The notes: a model not told the origin generated them from the letters alone. A stretch of 64,000 nt of DNA from Vibrio sp. HB236076 (GCF_040957575.1 NZ_CP162601.1:2852001-2916000), one strand, 5' to 3'. Positions 46,460 through 58,721 are shown, counted from the stretch's first letter. Numbers and translations: made by a program.

Positions 46460-48979
46460 TTACTGATTTACCGCAGCTGACTCGGGCCTGGCACCCGTCC
46501 GATAAGGAATAACGTGTGCTTGCACGCCTTGATGGATGATCTGGTAGTACTGCGGTAAATTAAAATTAATAAACTGAGCAGAGACTTGGTGTTCATCTTT
46601 AATGGTGGTGTAGAAGTTATTGACATTGGCAATCATGTCATCTTTAGAGCCCGTAAATTGGTGATAGGCCTCCACCCGATTCGTTTCGTCGAGAATGTAA
46701 ATATTAAAGCCGTCATCGGTGTCTTCAAAAAAGAACTGCACGAGGCCTTCACTGGCGTAGCAATCGACGACGTCTGGTAATTCGTAGGCCTGCTCTTTGT
46801 CTAGCATCATTAAAGGTGAACCTTTGAGCTTACTGCTAGAAATAGAGCGATAGAAGTCGACCGAATTCTCCAGTGTTTCCACCATAACGCCACGTCGTTC
46901 AAAAAACAGCCCAAAGGTTTTATCAGCCAGACGCATGGCTTTAAATCGTCGACGCTGACCAGGTTCGATCGGTTTTAAACGCAAATCAATACATTCTGCG
47001 AGCAATTGATAAACCATGTTGCGCATCACACCGCGTAGATTTTTGCTGTAGCAAAAGACATCGATAGACTCGGGGGGAATGGCGTCCTGATGCATCTTAC
47101 CCAGTAGAGCTTTTAGGGCGTCAATCATCGCCGTTGTGCCTTTAAAGCTCATCGTTCTCACTTCTTGCCAAGAGTTGCGATAAACTAAATCAACACTGCC
47201 CACTAAATTTTGCTGTGGTTGCCCAAAACTGAAAATATTGACCTGTTTAAGATCGATTTTTAGATCTTTTCCGCTCAGTTGCGCCGTTGGATCGTGCTCA
47301 AAATTAATGAACATGGCCAATTGGTTAATTTCACAAGGACTCCCTAGTGCTTCCATACTCGGCCTTCTCTTCTTCAAAGAGAACGTATTGCGCAAGTCTC
47401 CAACCATTTGATAAAGCTTATCAATATCGAGGTCAGCACCTTTGACTTTGGTGTGTACCCGCGTGGACTCCGTCAATAAACCATTGAAAAATGACCACGC
47501 CACAAGCTTACTTAAGTGATCGTGCTGCTCTAAAGGTCGCGCACCAATGAATTTTTGCGGATGAAGAGGGGCTTTAAACAAATACCAACCGGCGCGATTA
47601 ACACCGCCCTCACCCACTTGAATCAAACTCAAGTCTTGTTCGTGTAAATCCGGTGAAATTTGCGCGTTAAGCAGGGTGACTTTACTCGGTAGTACTTCAA
47701 AGGCGGCATACAACTTACGAGCTAAAATACTAATATCTTGCGGGCTGATTGCCGAGGTAATGTTGTTGCGGCGCGCAAAACTGATCAGGTTGCGATAGCT
47801 TTTCATTAATGCGCTCAGCAATTCAACGTGCACTTTTTGCACTTGTTCGACTTTCCAGTAACGACGATTGTCAAGCTCTTGCAACGTCGCCAGCGGCCAT
47901 TGCCACTGTTTGACCATGTCTTGTAGTGATTGTCGACGCCATGGCACGGACTCGCGACCCGCATCACGAGACAATTTTTCGTGTGTTTTAAGATAAAAGC
48001 AACGGCGAACGAGATCCAAGCGTTGATAATCTTGAATTTGAGTTAAGTATCGAGTGACTTTAACCAGCATGAGATAGTAGGCATCCATCCCATACAAATC
48101 AGGCTCATCGGCAAAAAAGCGACGTTTGGTATCAACGCTCAATAATTGAGTGAAGGGGTATTCCCACGAATAAGCTTCAAGCAAGATAGCTTTGAGCACC
48201 GATTTGTAAGGCGAATCAATACTCTTGTACAACTGCCACAGGCTAGAACCAAAATACTCTTGCGCAGGGATCGAATACAATGGACCAAAATCGAGCCACT
48301 GATCCATATCCAATGCCCCCGAATCAGCTAGGTAGGCGACGTAATCGTCGTAGCACTCTTCCATTTCGGGTGGGATGATCAACCACAGTAAGCGCTGACC
48401 GGCCAACCGAACGGCTGAACGGTAAAACTCGTCAAGCAATAACAAATGCTGGGAAGACCCGCAGTTATCACCCGTCATTTCATCAGATTGCTGGCACTTA
48501 AAGCGATCAGCATCCATAACGAAAAAACTTGCCTCAACGCCTTGTCGCAATGCCCACTGGCTGATCAAGCGACATTTTTCTGTTAGACGCTGACGTTCCT
48601 CTTTGGACATCGAGGGCGACACACACACCCAAACATCGAGGTCGCTGGACAAGCTTTGTCCTATCGACGAGGTACTGCCCATAGTATATAGGGCCAAGAT
48701 TTGATGTGACTCGGGCGTTTGGTCAATAAGAGGCAGGTAATGAAGCCCTTGGACTTCCATCGCTTTTTCATGCTCTGGCTGCAGGGTAAAATCACGCACG
48801 CCATGCGGTGTTGGCTCAAGTTGAAACCCCGGTAAATCCGGATGATGGAAGTGGAATAAAGCGGGTAGTAATTGATAAACGTATCGGCAAGCGTCATCCA
48901 TCAAAGCCAACGAACGTTCTTGACGCTGCTGGTTAAGAGTATCGAGTCTCTTGGTGATGGTTTCAATAAACGCTTGCAA
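46460..48979 (-). CDS. cyaA: Class I adenylate cyclase
   Basis: CyaA makes cAMP from ATP in the cytoplasm. The 839-aa protein has an N-terminal catalytic domain with GSTSSIGQSLSSDLDVWVC and a C-terminal regulatory half (ENSVDFYRSISSSKLKGSP and similar). The start is TTG at 48979 (MQAFIETI after AAGGA); a UUG start is also used in E. coli cyaA, where it limits translation. It is divergent from hemC, sharing a 286-base upstream region. Confidence 0.96.
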   Translation of the reverse strand: MQAFIETITKRLDTLNQQRQERSLALMDDACRYVYQLLPALFHFHHPDLPGFQLEPTPHGVRDFTLQPEHEKAMEVQGLHYLPLIDQTPESHQILALYTMGSTSSIGQSLSSDLDVWVCVSPSMSKEERQRLTEKCRLISQWALRQGVEASFFVMDADRFKCQQSDEMTGDNCGSSQHLLLLDEFYRSAVRLAGQRLLWLIIPPEMEECYDDYVAYLADSGALDMDQWLDFGPLYSIPAQEYFGSSLWQLYKSIDSPYKSVLKAILLEAYSWEYPFTQLLSVDTKRRFFADEPDLYGMDAYYLMLVKVTRYLTQIQDYQRLDLVRRCFYLKTHEKLSRDAGRESVPWRRQSLQDMVKQWQWPLATLQELDNRRYWKVEQVQKVHVELLSALMKSYRNLISFARRNNITSAISPQDISILARKLYAAFEVLPSKVTLLNAQISPDLHEQDLSLIQVGEGGVNRAGWYLFKAPLHPQKFIGARPLEQHDHLSKLVAWSFFNGLLTESTRVHTKVKGADLDIDKLYQMVGDLRNTFSLKKRRPSMEALGSPCEINQLAMFINFEHDPTAQLSGKDLKIDLKQVNIFSFGQPQQNLVGSVDLVYRNSWQEVRTMSFKGTTAMIDALKALLGKMHQDAIPPESIDVFCYSKNLRGVMRNMVYQLLAECIDLRLKPIEPGQRRRFKAMRLADKTFGLFFERRGVMVETLENSVDFYRSISSSKLKGSPLMMLDKEQAYELPDVVDCYASEGLVQFFFEDTDDGFNIYILDETNRVEAYHQFTGSKDDMIANVNNFYTTIKDEHQVSAQFINFNLPQYYQIIHQGVQAHVIPYRTGARPESAAVNQ

Positions 48980-49265
48980 ATGACAATCCTTAACTCATTA
49001 TGATCATTAGAATTGATCGTTAACATTGCTCAGAGATTAATCTCTTTGCAATCAAAAACGTGATCAATCTAACATTTGGGGCTAAATTGGTAAAGAAATA
49101 ACCCACATAAAAAGAAAAATATGTTAGCGGTCAAAATTTATTAAGCCGAATATTATTCTTTATTTTAACCCGATAGCTGAAAAATGGACGGCTGGATATT
49201 GGGTAGTAACATAGTTTTACACCATTATGTTAGGATGAATGAACACTTTTTCACTAGAGGATATC
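48980..49265. promoter_or_regulatory. cyaA-hemC divergent regulatory region
   Basis: An AT-rich 286-base region without a gene. A perfect 14-bp palindrome AGAGATTAATCTCT lies at 49,032-49,045. AACGTGATCAATCTAAC nearby carries one CRP-like half (GTGATC) but no convincing second half. On the minus strand TTGCAA stands next to the palindrome. No other site is clear. Confidence 0.45.
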
Positions 49266-50204
49266 ATGAGTAAATCTGACTCAACGATTCGAATTGCAAC
49301 CCGCAAAAGTCCACTGGCACTTTGGCAAGCCAATTTTGTTAAGCATGCCCTAGAGACTCACCACCCTGGCTTACAGGTTGAGCTTGTGACTATGGTGACC
49401 AAAGGCGATATTATCCTTGATACACCGCTGGCAAAAGTCGGAGGAAAAGGGCTCTTTGTCAAAGAACTCGAAGTCGCAATGCTTGAGGGCAGAGCAGATC
49501 TTGCGGTTCACTCTATGAAAGATGTACCGGTCGATTTTCCTGAAGGGCTTGGTCTTGTGACTATCTGCCAACGAGCCGATCCAACCGATGCTTTTGTCTC
49601 CAATCACTACGATAACATCGATCAACTGCCCCAAGGCGCCATTGTGGGTACCTGTAGTCTGCGTCGACAATGCCAAATTAAAGAACGTCGCCCTGACCTG
49701 ATTATCAAGGAACTAAGAGGGAACGTCGGCACTCGTTTGAGCAAGTTAGACCGGGGTGAATACGACGCCATTATTCTTGCTACCGCAGGATTAAAACGCC
49801 TCGACCTTGGTGAACGCATTCGCAGTGAGTTGCCTCCCGAAATTTCACTGCCCGCGGTCGGACAAGGAGCCGTCGGCATAGAATGCCGCCTCGATGACGA
49901 ACGTTTAATCAAACTTCTAAGCCCTCTTAACGACCAAGACACGGCAGACCGAGTATTATGTGAACGAGCCATGAATCTCACTTTAGAAGGCGGCTGCCAA
50001 GTCCCAATCGGCAGTTACGCTGAGTTGCAAGACGACCAATTGTGGTTGCGGGCTTTAGTGGGTGAACCCGATGGCAGTCGAATCGTACGCGGTGAAATCA
50101 AAGGCGCGCGAGAAGATGCAGAGCAACTGGGTGTCACCTTGGCAAAAGAGTTGCTTTCTCAGGGCGCTGACACCATTTTGAGTAAGTTATACCAAGAGCA
50201 GTAA
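49266..50204 (+). CDS. hemC: Hydroxymethylbilane synthase
   Basis: HemC polymerises four porphobilinogens on a dipyrromethane cofactor. The 312-aa protein opens [20 protein letters not shown] and has [11 protein letters not shown] and [13 protein letters not shown]. The cofactor Cys is in [13 protein letters not shown]. The ATG at 49266 follows AGAGGATATC; the frame extends nine codons further up. First of hemC-hemD-hemX-hemY. Confidence 0.97.
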   Translation: MSKSDSTIRIATRKSPLALWQANFVKHALETHHPGLQVELVTMVTKGDIILDTPLAKVGGKGLFVKELEVAMLEGRADLAVHSMKDVPVDFPEGLGLVTICQRADPTDAFVSNHYDNIDQLPQGAIVGTCSLRRQCQIKERRPDLIIKELRGNVGTRLSKLDRGEYDAIILATAGLKRLDLGERIRSELPPEISLPAVGQGAVGIECRLDDERLIKLLSPLNDQDTADRVLCERAMNLTLEGGCQVPIGSYAELQDDQLWLRALVGEPDGSRIVRGEIKGAREDAEQLGVTLAKELLSQGADTILSKLYQEQ

Positions 50205-50207
50205 TTG

Positions 50208-50978
50208 ATGACAGTATTGGTGACACGCCCAGATGAAAGCGGCCAAGCATTAACTCAATCGCTTATCGGGCAAGGTATACCCGCGCTTCATCACGCGTTG
50301 ATAACCTTTGCTGAGGGGCGGGATTTAGCCTATTTGTGGCCGTCATTAAATCAATGTGACATCGCTATCGCCATCAGCCCTAATGCAGTGCGATTTTGTC
50401 ATCAATACTTACACCGGCAGGGTTTAAATTGGCCTAAATCTCCTCGATATCTTGCCATTGGTCAAAAAACTGCACACGATTTAAGCAAAGTGACCCAACA
50501 ATACGTACACTATCCTAGTGTCTCTGATAGTGAGCATTTCCTGTTATTACCAGAACTCACTCAAGAGCAGGTCGCCAATAAACGCATTACGATACTAAGA
50601 GCTAACAGTGGTCGTGATTTGCTCAAGCAACAATTGATTCGCCGAGGAGCTCAAGTAAACTACTTAACGGCTTATCAAAAAATGGCCACGACTTGGTCGG
50701 CTGAGCAACAACGAGATATCTGGAAAAAACATAAGGTCGACACCATTATACTCACCAGTGGGGAGCAAATAGAATTGTTCTGTCAGCCCATCACGGCGAT
50801 TGACCCAAAGTGGCTCTCTCAATGCACTGCGGTCGTTCCCAGTGAAAGACTGGTGGATTTTGCCAACCAATGGCCCTGGCAAAAAATTTATTGCAGTAAT
50901 GGTGCATCCAACCAACAAATATTACGAACGATTACTCAGTTCGGTTTTAATGATTGTGAGAATATGTATGACGAATGA
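50208..50978 (+). CDS. hemD: Uroporphyrinogen-III synthase
   Basis: HemD closes hydroxymethylbilane with D-ring inversion. The 256-aa protein has the family opening MTVLVTRPDESGQALTQSL. ITILRANSGRDLLKQQLIRRGAQV and DTIILTSGEQIE are typical, though the family is poorly conserved. It starts four bases after hemC ends. Its 3' end overlaps hemX by 11 bases. Confidence 0.92.
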   Translation: MTVLVTRPDESGQALTQSLIGQGIPALHHALITFAEGRDLAYLWPSLNQCDIAIAISPNAVRFCHQYLHRQGLNWPKSPRYLAIGQKTAHDLSKVTQQYVHYPSVSDSEHFLLLPELTQEQVANKRITILRANSGRDLLKQQLIRRGAQVNYLTAYQKMATTWSAEQQRDIWKKHKVDTIILTSGEQIELFCQPITAIDPKWLSQCTAVVPSERLVDFANQWPWQKIYCSNGASNQQILRTITQFGFNDCENMYDE

Positions 50979-52149
50979 CAAAAAAAACAGTACGGATAAC
51001 AAGCCTTCGCAGCCATTGAATAAGGCAGAGAATGATTCTCAAACCGAGAGCACGTCAACTCATTCCGCTGAAACACATACGCCAGTTCAACCTGAGCCTC
51101 AGGAAAATAAAAAGCCAAAACCATCTGGCAAAAAGAAATGGGCGTTGTTAATCATTGTTGTTGCGCTTTTACTCGGAGCGTTTAATTACTACCTCTATTT
51201 GTGTATCAAAAACAGCCAGACACAACAACTCGACACGCTTGAGCAAAAGTTCGCGCAACAAAAACAGCAACTTTCTAGCCAGCTACAACAAAAAGAACAA
51301 CAGTGGCAGCAACAAATCGAACAACAAAATACACTTATAAAGCAACAAGACAACAGCATTGAAAGCTTGCAGAAGGCGCTGGCTGATGTACAGGGCAGAA
51401 GACCCAATGATTGGTTGTTGTCTGAAGCCGATTACTTGGTCAAACTCGCCAGCCGTAAATTGTTTTTAGAGCACGATCCTGTCACCGCAACAGAGTTAGT
51501 CGAAAGTGCGGATCAGCGTATCGCTTCCCTGAACGACCCAAGTTTGGTGCCACTACGACGTTTAATGGCAACCGACATCACTCGCCTTAAAAGTATTCCG
51601 ATCATTGACCACGATGGGTTAATTTTAAAACTCATGTCTTTGCAGCAACAAGTGGATCTCTTACCACTGGCCAACGCTATTTTGCCGCCAGCAGAAGAAC
51701 AAGCCAAAGACCAAATGACAGACAGCATTGACAATTGGCAGCATAACTTAAGAACCTCTCTGAAGGACTTTGCTGACAACTTTATTACTTTCCGTACTCG
51801 CGATGGCAGTGCGACACCGTTATTGTCACCAGAACAACACTTTTATTTACGGGAAAATATCCAGGCCAAAATTGAAACCGCCATCCATTCCGTCAACGAT
51901 GAAAGTGGCGATATTTATCAATCGGCACTAGAGACGGTGGTCAAATGGTCAACACAGTATTTTAACCAAACTTCACCTGTTGTTGTTGCCTTCCAAAAAG
52001 ACATTTCGGAACTGGCTAATAAAGACATTACCACCAACTACCCTGATGAAATTGTCTCAGCGCCTAAGCTTGAAGATACCATTCGTCAACGCATCCGCAG
52101 AGCAGTCACGCCTGTTTCTGCCTTGCCCAATAAGGAGATCTCTCAATGA
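50968..52149 (+). CDS. hemX: HemX-type uroporphyrinogen III methylase-family protein
   Basis: The 393-aa protein has a soluble Ser/Gln-rich start, one membrane segment near residues 59-78 (WALLIIVVALLLGAFNYYLY) and a long Gln-rich coiled coil (about 90-140: QLSSQLQQKEQQWQQQIE). A periplasmic HemX domain follows (WLLSEADYLVKLASRKLFLE). Despite the name no methylase motif is seen. The start at 50968 (MTNDKKNST) is in the hemD end. Coupled to hemY by a 4-base overlap. Confidence 0.92.
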   Translation: MTNDKKNSTDNKPSQPLNKAENDSQTESTSTHSAETHTPVQPEPQENKKPKPSGKKKWALLIIVVALLLGAFNYYLYLCIKNSQTQQLDTLEQKFAQQKQQLSSQLQQKEQQWQQQIEQQNTLIKQQDNSIESLQKALADVQGRRPNDWLLSEADYLVKLASRKLFLEHDPVTATELVESADQRIASLNDPSLVPLRRLMATDITRLKSIPIIDHDGLILKLMSLQQQVDLLPLANAILPPAEEQAKDQMTDSIDNWQHNLRTSLKDFADNFITFRTRDGSATPLLSPEQHFYLRENIQAKIETAIHSVNDESGDIYQSALETVVKWSTQYFNQTSPVVVAFQKDISELANKDITTNYPDEIVSAPKLEDTIRQRIRRAVTPVSALPNKEISQ

Positions 52150-53330
52150 TAAAACTGATCATCCTTTTTGTCTTGCTGGGCTTTGGCCTTTTTGCTGGAA
52201 CTCAGTACTCTGGAGAACAAGGCTACGTGCTGATTTCAATCGCCAACACCACGACTGAAATGAGCTTTACCACCTTTACACTTCTCATCGTGTTCACCTT
52301 GCTGGCTATTTTCGCCATTGACTTTCTGATTAAAAGAACCTGGCGTTTCGGTTTTAATACTTTTAATTGGTTTTCGCTGCGTAAAGTGCGTCACTCGCGC
52401 CGTTTGGCCAATGAAGGGATCGTCCATTTACTCGAAGGAGATTGGAAAAAGGCCGAGAAAAAAGTCACTCGCTGGGCGAAACACCACGATGTGCCTTTTT
52501 TGTGTTACTTGATCGCCGCGGAAGCCGCGCAATCAAGAGGCGATATTGAGCAAAGAGATTACTACCTGACACTCGCTAATGACCAAAATGGCTCTACGCT
52601 GGCCATCGAACTGACCAAAGCAAAACAATGGGTAAAAAACAAAGAATATCAACAAGCAATTCTATTACTTAAGCAGTTGAAAACAGATTACCCTGATAAC
52701 GCGATTGTCTTAACGCAACTAAAAGAATGCTACGCCGCCACGCAAGACTGGGCATCTTTACACCAGTTGCTGCCCAAAATGAAAAAGCTTCAACTCATTT
52801 CGGATCAGGAGTATCAAGCGTTAATGGCAAAATGCCAAACATTGCCGATGATGACGCTCGCTGACCAAAAAGATTATCAAGGCTTAGCTCACTTTTGGGT
52901 TGAGCTGCCAAGAAAGGCCAAACACGATCTGCAAGTGAACAAGGTTTACATTGAGTCTCTGATTGAGCTTGGCAAGCACGAAGATGCTTTGCGACAGCTA
53001 AGACCAATTTGTAAGTCGAGCTCTCTTGATTGGCCATTCCAAAAATTGGCACAGTTACATGAAAGGCTTGATGACCAAGTGTTTGCCATTTTGAAACAAA
53101 CCTTGAATAAAATGCCAACGCACGCAGAAGCGGCAAGTGCACTGGGTCACCGCTTGATGGCTAAACAGGATTGGAGCAATGCTCAACAAGCATTAGAGCA
53201 AGCTTTACAGCAACGTGCCTCCATCCAAGATTACGCCAGTTTAGCCCAGTGCTTAGAACATCAAGACATGCCAAAAGCAGCTCACGATGTCACACAGCGC
53301 GCCTTGCTCATCGCTCAGGAAAGTGCCTAG
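52146..53330 (+). CDS. hemY: HemY-like membrane TPR protein
   Basis: The 394-aa protein has two N-terminal membrane segments (about 3-22 and 40-62), then HSRRLANEGIVHLLEGDWKKAEK and a TPR-rich cytoplasmic or periplasmic body. It corresponds to enterobacterial HemY, not to the protoporphyrinogen oxidase of that name. ATGA start overlaps hemX. A terminator follows. Confidence 0.93.
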   Translation: MIKLIILFVLLGFGLFAGTQYSGEQGYVLISIANTTTEMSFTTFTLLIVFTLLAIFAIDFLIKRTWRFGFNTFNWFSLRKVRHSRRLANEGIVHLLEGDWKKAEKKVTRWAKHHDVPFLCYLIAAEAAQSRGDIEQRDYYLTLANDQNGSTLAIELTKAKQWVKNKEYQQAILLLKQLKTDYPDNAIVLTQLKECYAATQDWASLHQLLPKMKKLQLISDQEYQALMAKCQTLPMMTLADQKDYQGLAHFWVELPRKAKHDLQVNKVYIESLIELGKHEDALRQLRPICKSSSLDWPFQKLAQLHERLDDQVFAILKQTLNKMPTHAEAASALGHRLMAKQDWSNAQQALEQALQQRASIQDYASLAQCLEHQDMPKAAHDVTQRALLIAQESA

Positions 53331-53357
53331 CTTCAAGCGCCCTGTCATCCCTTATCC

Positions 53358-53385
53358 ATGCCTTCCTTGTGAAGGCATTTTTTTA
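53358..53385 (+). terminator. Intrinsic terminator of hemCDXY
   Basis: Stem ATGCCTTC/GAAGGCAT, loop CTTGT, followed by TTTTTT. Confidence 0.88.
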
Positions 53386-53502
53386 CGCTTAAAAGTTTAG
53401 GACAGTGGCAAGATCGCTGTCTTGCACTGTGTTAAGCGAAGCAATCTGTTTTACACTGTGTCACACTCTATTTCAGCGAAGCGTCTTTGAATACAACATA
53501 CA

Positions 53503-53567
53503 GGGGTCAGAGCTTCGCCACCCAATGCGAACGGATATGATCGAGTTTCTTTAAAGCTGCTGACCCC
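53503..53567. repeat. REP-like palindrome A
   Basis: GGGGTCAGAGCTT pairs with AAGCTGCTGACCCC (one base difference) around a 38-base loop. It has the GGGGTC/GACCCC ends of extragenic palindromes associated with REP-type transposases. Confidence 0.65.
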
Positions 53568-53735
53568 CTACCGAGCACGCGGTAAAGCCCAAAATCAAAA
53601 ACGCCCACTGCTGAGTTAACATAGCGTGACTAGTATTTGGATCATGGCAACCTAAAAGCCTATAAAAAAGTAGCAAGATCGCTTCGCTCCAAGTCACAAG
53701 ATCACTTCGTTCCAAGTAAAAAACCTAAGACTAAA

Positions 53736-53856
53736 ACAGTAAAAGACAGTGTGAAACAGTATAAAACAGTGTAGGACAGTCTCTGCACATAACCTGTCTT
53801 TCACTGTGTTAAGCGAAGCGGACTGTGTAAAACTGTCATTGACTGTGTCACACTGA
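53736..53856. repeat. 10-bp-phased ACAGT/ACTGT iteron array 1
   Basis: ACAGT occurs at 53,736, 53,746, 53,756, 53,766 and 53,776, exactly 10 bp apart. Opposing ACTGT follows at 53,803, 53,822, 53,832, 53,842 and (ACTG) 53,852, with CCTGT at 53,793. The two halves can fold together as a long imperfect hairpin or serve as repeated protein sites on one helix face. Confidence 0.75.
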
Positions 53857-53983
53857 TTTTACCTTGCCACTTGAGCGCAGCGTCCTTGAAGTGAAACGAT
53901 CTTGTAGCGCAGCGATCTGTCTTTCACTGTGGTTCACGAAAGTGATGGGTTACTGAGAAAAACGAGTGGGAAGAAATCACCCT

Positions 53984-54046
53984 GGGGTCGGATTCGCGGG
54001 ATCGCAGCACTCACCCTATGCGCCTAACTGTTGTGGATCCGACCCC
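53984..54046. repeat. REP-like palindrome B
   Basis: GGGGTCGGATTCG pairs with GGATCCGACCCC over a loop of about 38 bases. The stem is related to palindromes A and C. Confidence 0.65.
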
Positions 54047-54168
54047 TATGACTCGAAAACGTACTTTGGCAAAGAACAAAGACTGACCTCAACCATTACC
54101 GTACATGATGACAATCAACACCAACAACACCAAAAGTCATTCTCTGCCTATTGGGTTCATCACTTCCA

Positions 54169-54230
54169 GGGGTCGGATCCGCATAATACCGAGTGCGCTG
54201 TCAGTCAGTCTATTTCGCAAATCCGACCCC
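54169..54230. repeat. REP-like palindrome C
   Basis: GGGGTCGGATCC pairs with ATCCGACCCC at the far end. It is in the same orientation as B, about 120 bp from it, so B and C may form a REP pair. Confidence 0.65.
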
Positions 54231-54259
54231 GTTTAAGTTAGGTAAAACCAAAATATAAG

Positions 54260-54306
54260 ACAGTATAAAACAGTGAAACACAGTAAAGGTCACTGTCTTT
54301 CACTGT
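54260..54306. repeat. Iteron array 2 (short)
   Basis: ACAGT at 54,260, 54,270 and 54,280, then ACTGT at 54,292 and 54,302: 10-bp phase with inverted halves, a short version of arrays 1 and 3. Confidence 0.7.
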
Positions 54307-54349
54307 GTCACACTCTATTTCAGCGAAGCGTCTTTGAATACAACATACA

Positions 54350-54414
54350 GGGGTCAGAGCTTCTCTACCCCCCCCTCACTGATATGATCGAGCTTCTTCA
54401 AAGCTGCTGACCCC
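54350..54414. repeat. REP-like palindrome A'
   Basis: GGGGTCAGAGCTT and AAGCTGCTGACCCC as in palindrome A. The loop differs (it contains a run of C), so arms are kept better than the loop. Confidence 0.65.
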
Positions 54415-54536
54415 GTACCGATCACGCGGTAAAGCCCAAAATCAAAAACGCCCACTGCTGAGTTAACATAGCGTGAATAGCATTTGGATCATGGCAACCC
54501 AAAAGCCTATAAAAAAGTAGCAAGATAAAGACTAAA

Positions 54537-54647
54537 ACAGTAAAAGACAGTATAAAACAGTGTAGGACAGTCTCAGCACATGACCTGTATTACACTGTGT
54601 TAAGCGAAGCGGACTGTTTCAGACTGTCATTGACTGTGTCACACTGC
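54537..54647. repeat. Iteron array 3
   Basis: ACAGT at 54,537, 54,547, 54,557 and 54,567. ACTGT at 54,594, 54,613, 54,623, 54,633 and (ACTG) 54,643. Again 10 bp apart with opposed halves. Confidence 0.75.
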
Positions 54648-54726
54648 TCTTACCTTGCCACTTGAGCGAAGCGTCCTTGAAGTGAAACGATCTTGCAGCG
54701 CAGCGATCTTGTTTTACAAACACAAA

Positions 54727-54756
54727 AAAAGCCTGACTCAAATGAGTCAGGCTTTT
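54727..54756 (-). terminator. Intrinsic terminator of the rRNA-tRNA operon
   Basis: Perfect stem AAAGCCTGACTCA/TGAGTCAGGCTTT with a 2-3 nt loop and T-run on the minus strand, eight bases after tRNA-Ser. Confidence 0.9.
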
Positions 54757-54763
54757 TGAATAG

Positions 54764-54854
54764 TGGCGGAGAGATAGGGATTTGAACCCTAGAACCGCTA
54801 TTAACGGTTGCCGGTTTTCAAGACCGGTGCTTTCGACCACTCAGCCATCTCTCC
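54764..54854 (-). tRNA. tRNA-Ser (TGA)
   Basis: Class II tRNA of 91 nt with encoded CCA. Begins GGAGAGATGGCTGAGTGG, anticodon arm CCGGTCTTGAAAACCGG gives TGA. It has the long variable arm (CCGTTAATAGCGG) and GTTCAAATC T-arm. It is last in the rRNA operon. Confidence 0.95.
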
Positions 54855-54976
54855 ACAAATTGTTCACAGTCTAAAGTCTTATCTTACGCGCTTTAGCTTG
54901 TGTTTGTTTTCGATTTAGTAAAATAAGAAGACAATTTTTGCCTTTAGATTTTTCTAAAAATCTGAAAACTAAATAG

Positions 54977-55096
54977 CAGCCTGGCGATGTCCTACTCTCA
55001 CATGGGGAAGCCCCACACTACCATCGGCGCAATTTTGTTTCACTTCTGAGTTCGGCATGGAGTCAGGTGGGTCCAAAATGCTATGGTCGCCAAGCA
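54977..55096 (-). rRNA. rrf: 5S rRNA
   Basis: About 120 nt on the minus strand, starting TGCTTGGCGACCATAGC and ending near GACATCGCCAGGC. It contains CCGAACTCAGAAGTGAAAC. Close to the vibrio 5S sequence. Confidence 0.95.
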
Positions 55097-55336
55097 AAAT
55101 TTTGTCTGGTTTCTTCCGCTGGCTATAAAGCCCGCTAGCGGTGTTAATTTGCTCTCTCGCTCAGTCATTTATAAAACATAAACTCCTTCGCTCGTTCACA
55201 AATTGCCTTGCTATCGAACTTTATCCCGGCGCTACCTATGTAGCGAGGAAGAATCCAAATAATCTGGAAAGCTGTTTGTGTTCTCGACACAATCAAGTTT
55301 CTTTATCGAGTCCGATAAAAACCCTTTAGGTGTTGT

Positions 55337-58227
<2,891 letters not shown>

Positions 58228-58550
58228 ATACAACCCAAAAGAGTCTTTTGAGTTGATGTGCTTTACAAGTAAAGCGGTTAGTCACCAAGGTGTGTTCGTG
58301 TTTTTATACATGTCACGAACTCGATATTGCCGGACTCAATTTTGAAAACATATTGCTATGCTTTCCCAAGAACACTTGATTGTGTGTTGGTTATCTCTTA
58401 AAGAGATAATTGAGAACTTTTACAAACAATCTCAAAGAGATTGTTTTGTCAGCTTTCCAAATTGTTAAAGAGCATGATTGTCTTTCTAATGAAAGAGAAA
58501 CCATTTTTAAACACACTCATTTCTACTCATAGTAGTAATGCGCTTAAAGA

Positions 58551-58626
58551 TGGTGGGCGATACCGGGCTCGAACCAGTGACCCCCTGCTTGTAAGGCAGG
58601 TGCTCTCCCAACTGAGCTAATCGCCC
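58551..58626 (-). tRNA. tRNA-Val (TAC)
   Basis: 76 nt with CCA; starts GGGCGATTAGCTCAGTTGGG, anticodon arm CTGCCTTACAAGCAG. Fourth tRNA of the 16S-23S spacer. Confidence 0.95.
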
Positions 58627-58636
58627 ATGTTCAAGA

Positions 58637-58712
58637 TGGTGGAGCTATGCGGGATCGAACCGCAGACCTCCTGCGTGCAAGGCAGGCGCTCTCCCAGCTG
58701 AGCTATAGCCCC
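58637..58712 (-). tRNA. tRNA-Ala (TGC)
   Basis: 76 nt with CCA; starts GGGGCTATAGCTCAGCTGGG, anticodon arm CTGCCTTGCACGCAG. Confidence 0.95.
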
Positions 58713-58721
58713 ATCTTGAAA

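Larger units (their letters stand above)
53454..53918. repeat. Direct repeat copy 1 (about 465 bp)
   Basis: This copy starts CACTGTGTCACACTCTATTT and ends near AGCGATCT. In order it holds a REP-like palindrome, a shared segment ending CCTATAAAAAAGTAGCAAGAT, an ACAGT iteron block, an opposing ACTGT block, and a tail CTTGCCACTTGAGCG. Compared with copy 2 it has an insert of about 46 bp (CGCTTCGCTCC and CACTTCGTTCC repeats) and one more iteron. No gene is present. Confidence 0.8.
54301..54709. repeat. Direct repeat copy 2 (about 409 bp)
   Basis: Second copy of the unit at 53,454-53,918, in the same orientation. It contains palindrome A' (54,350-54,414), the shared GTAAAGCCCAAAATCAAAAA segment, iteron array 3 and the same tail. 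Sequence agreement is high but not perfect. Confidence 0.8.

Noticed and set aside
53736..54647. Reading the ACAGT/ACTGT arrays as LexA boxes or as a CRISPR
   Set aside because: LexA needs CTGT-N8-ACAG pairs, which are not arranged that way here, and the 10-bp unit is far too short for repeat-spacer structure.
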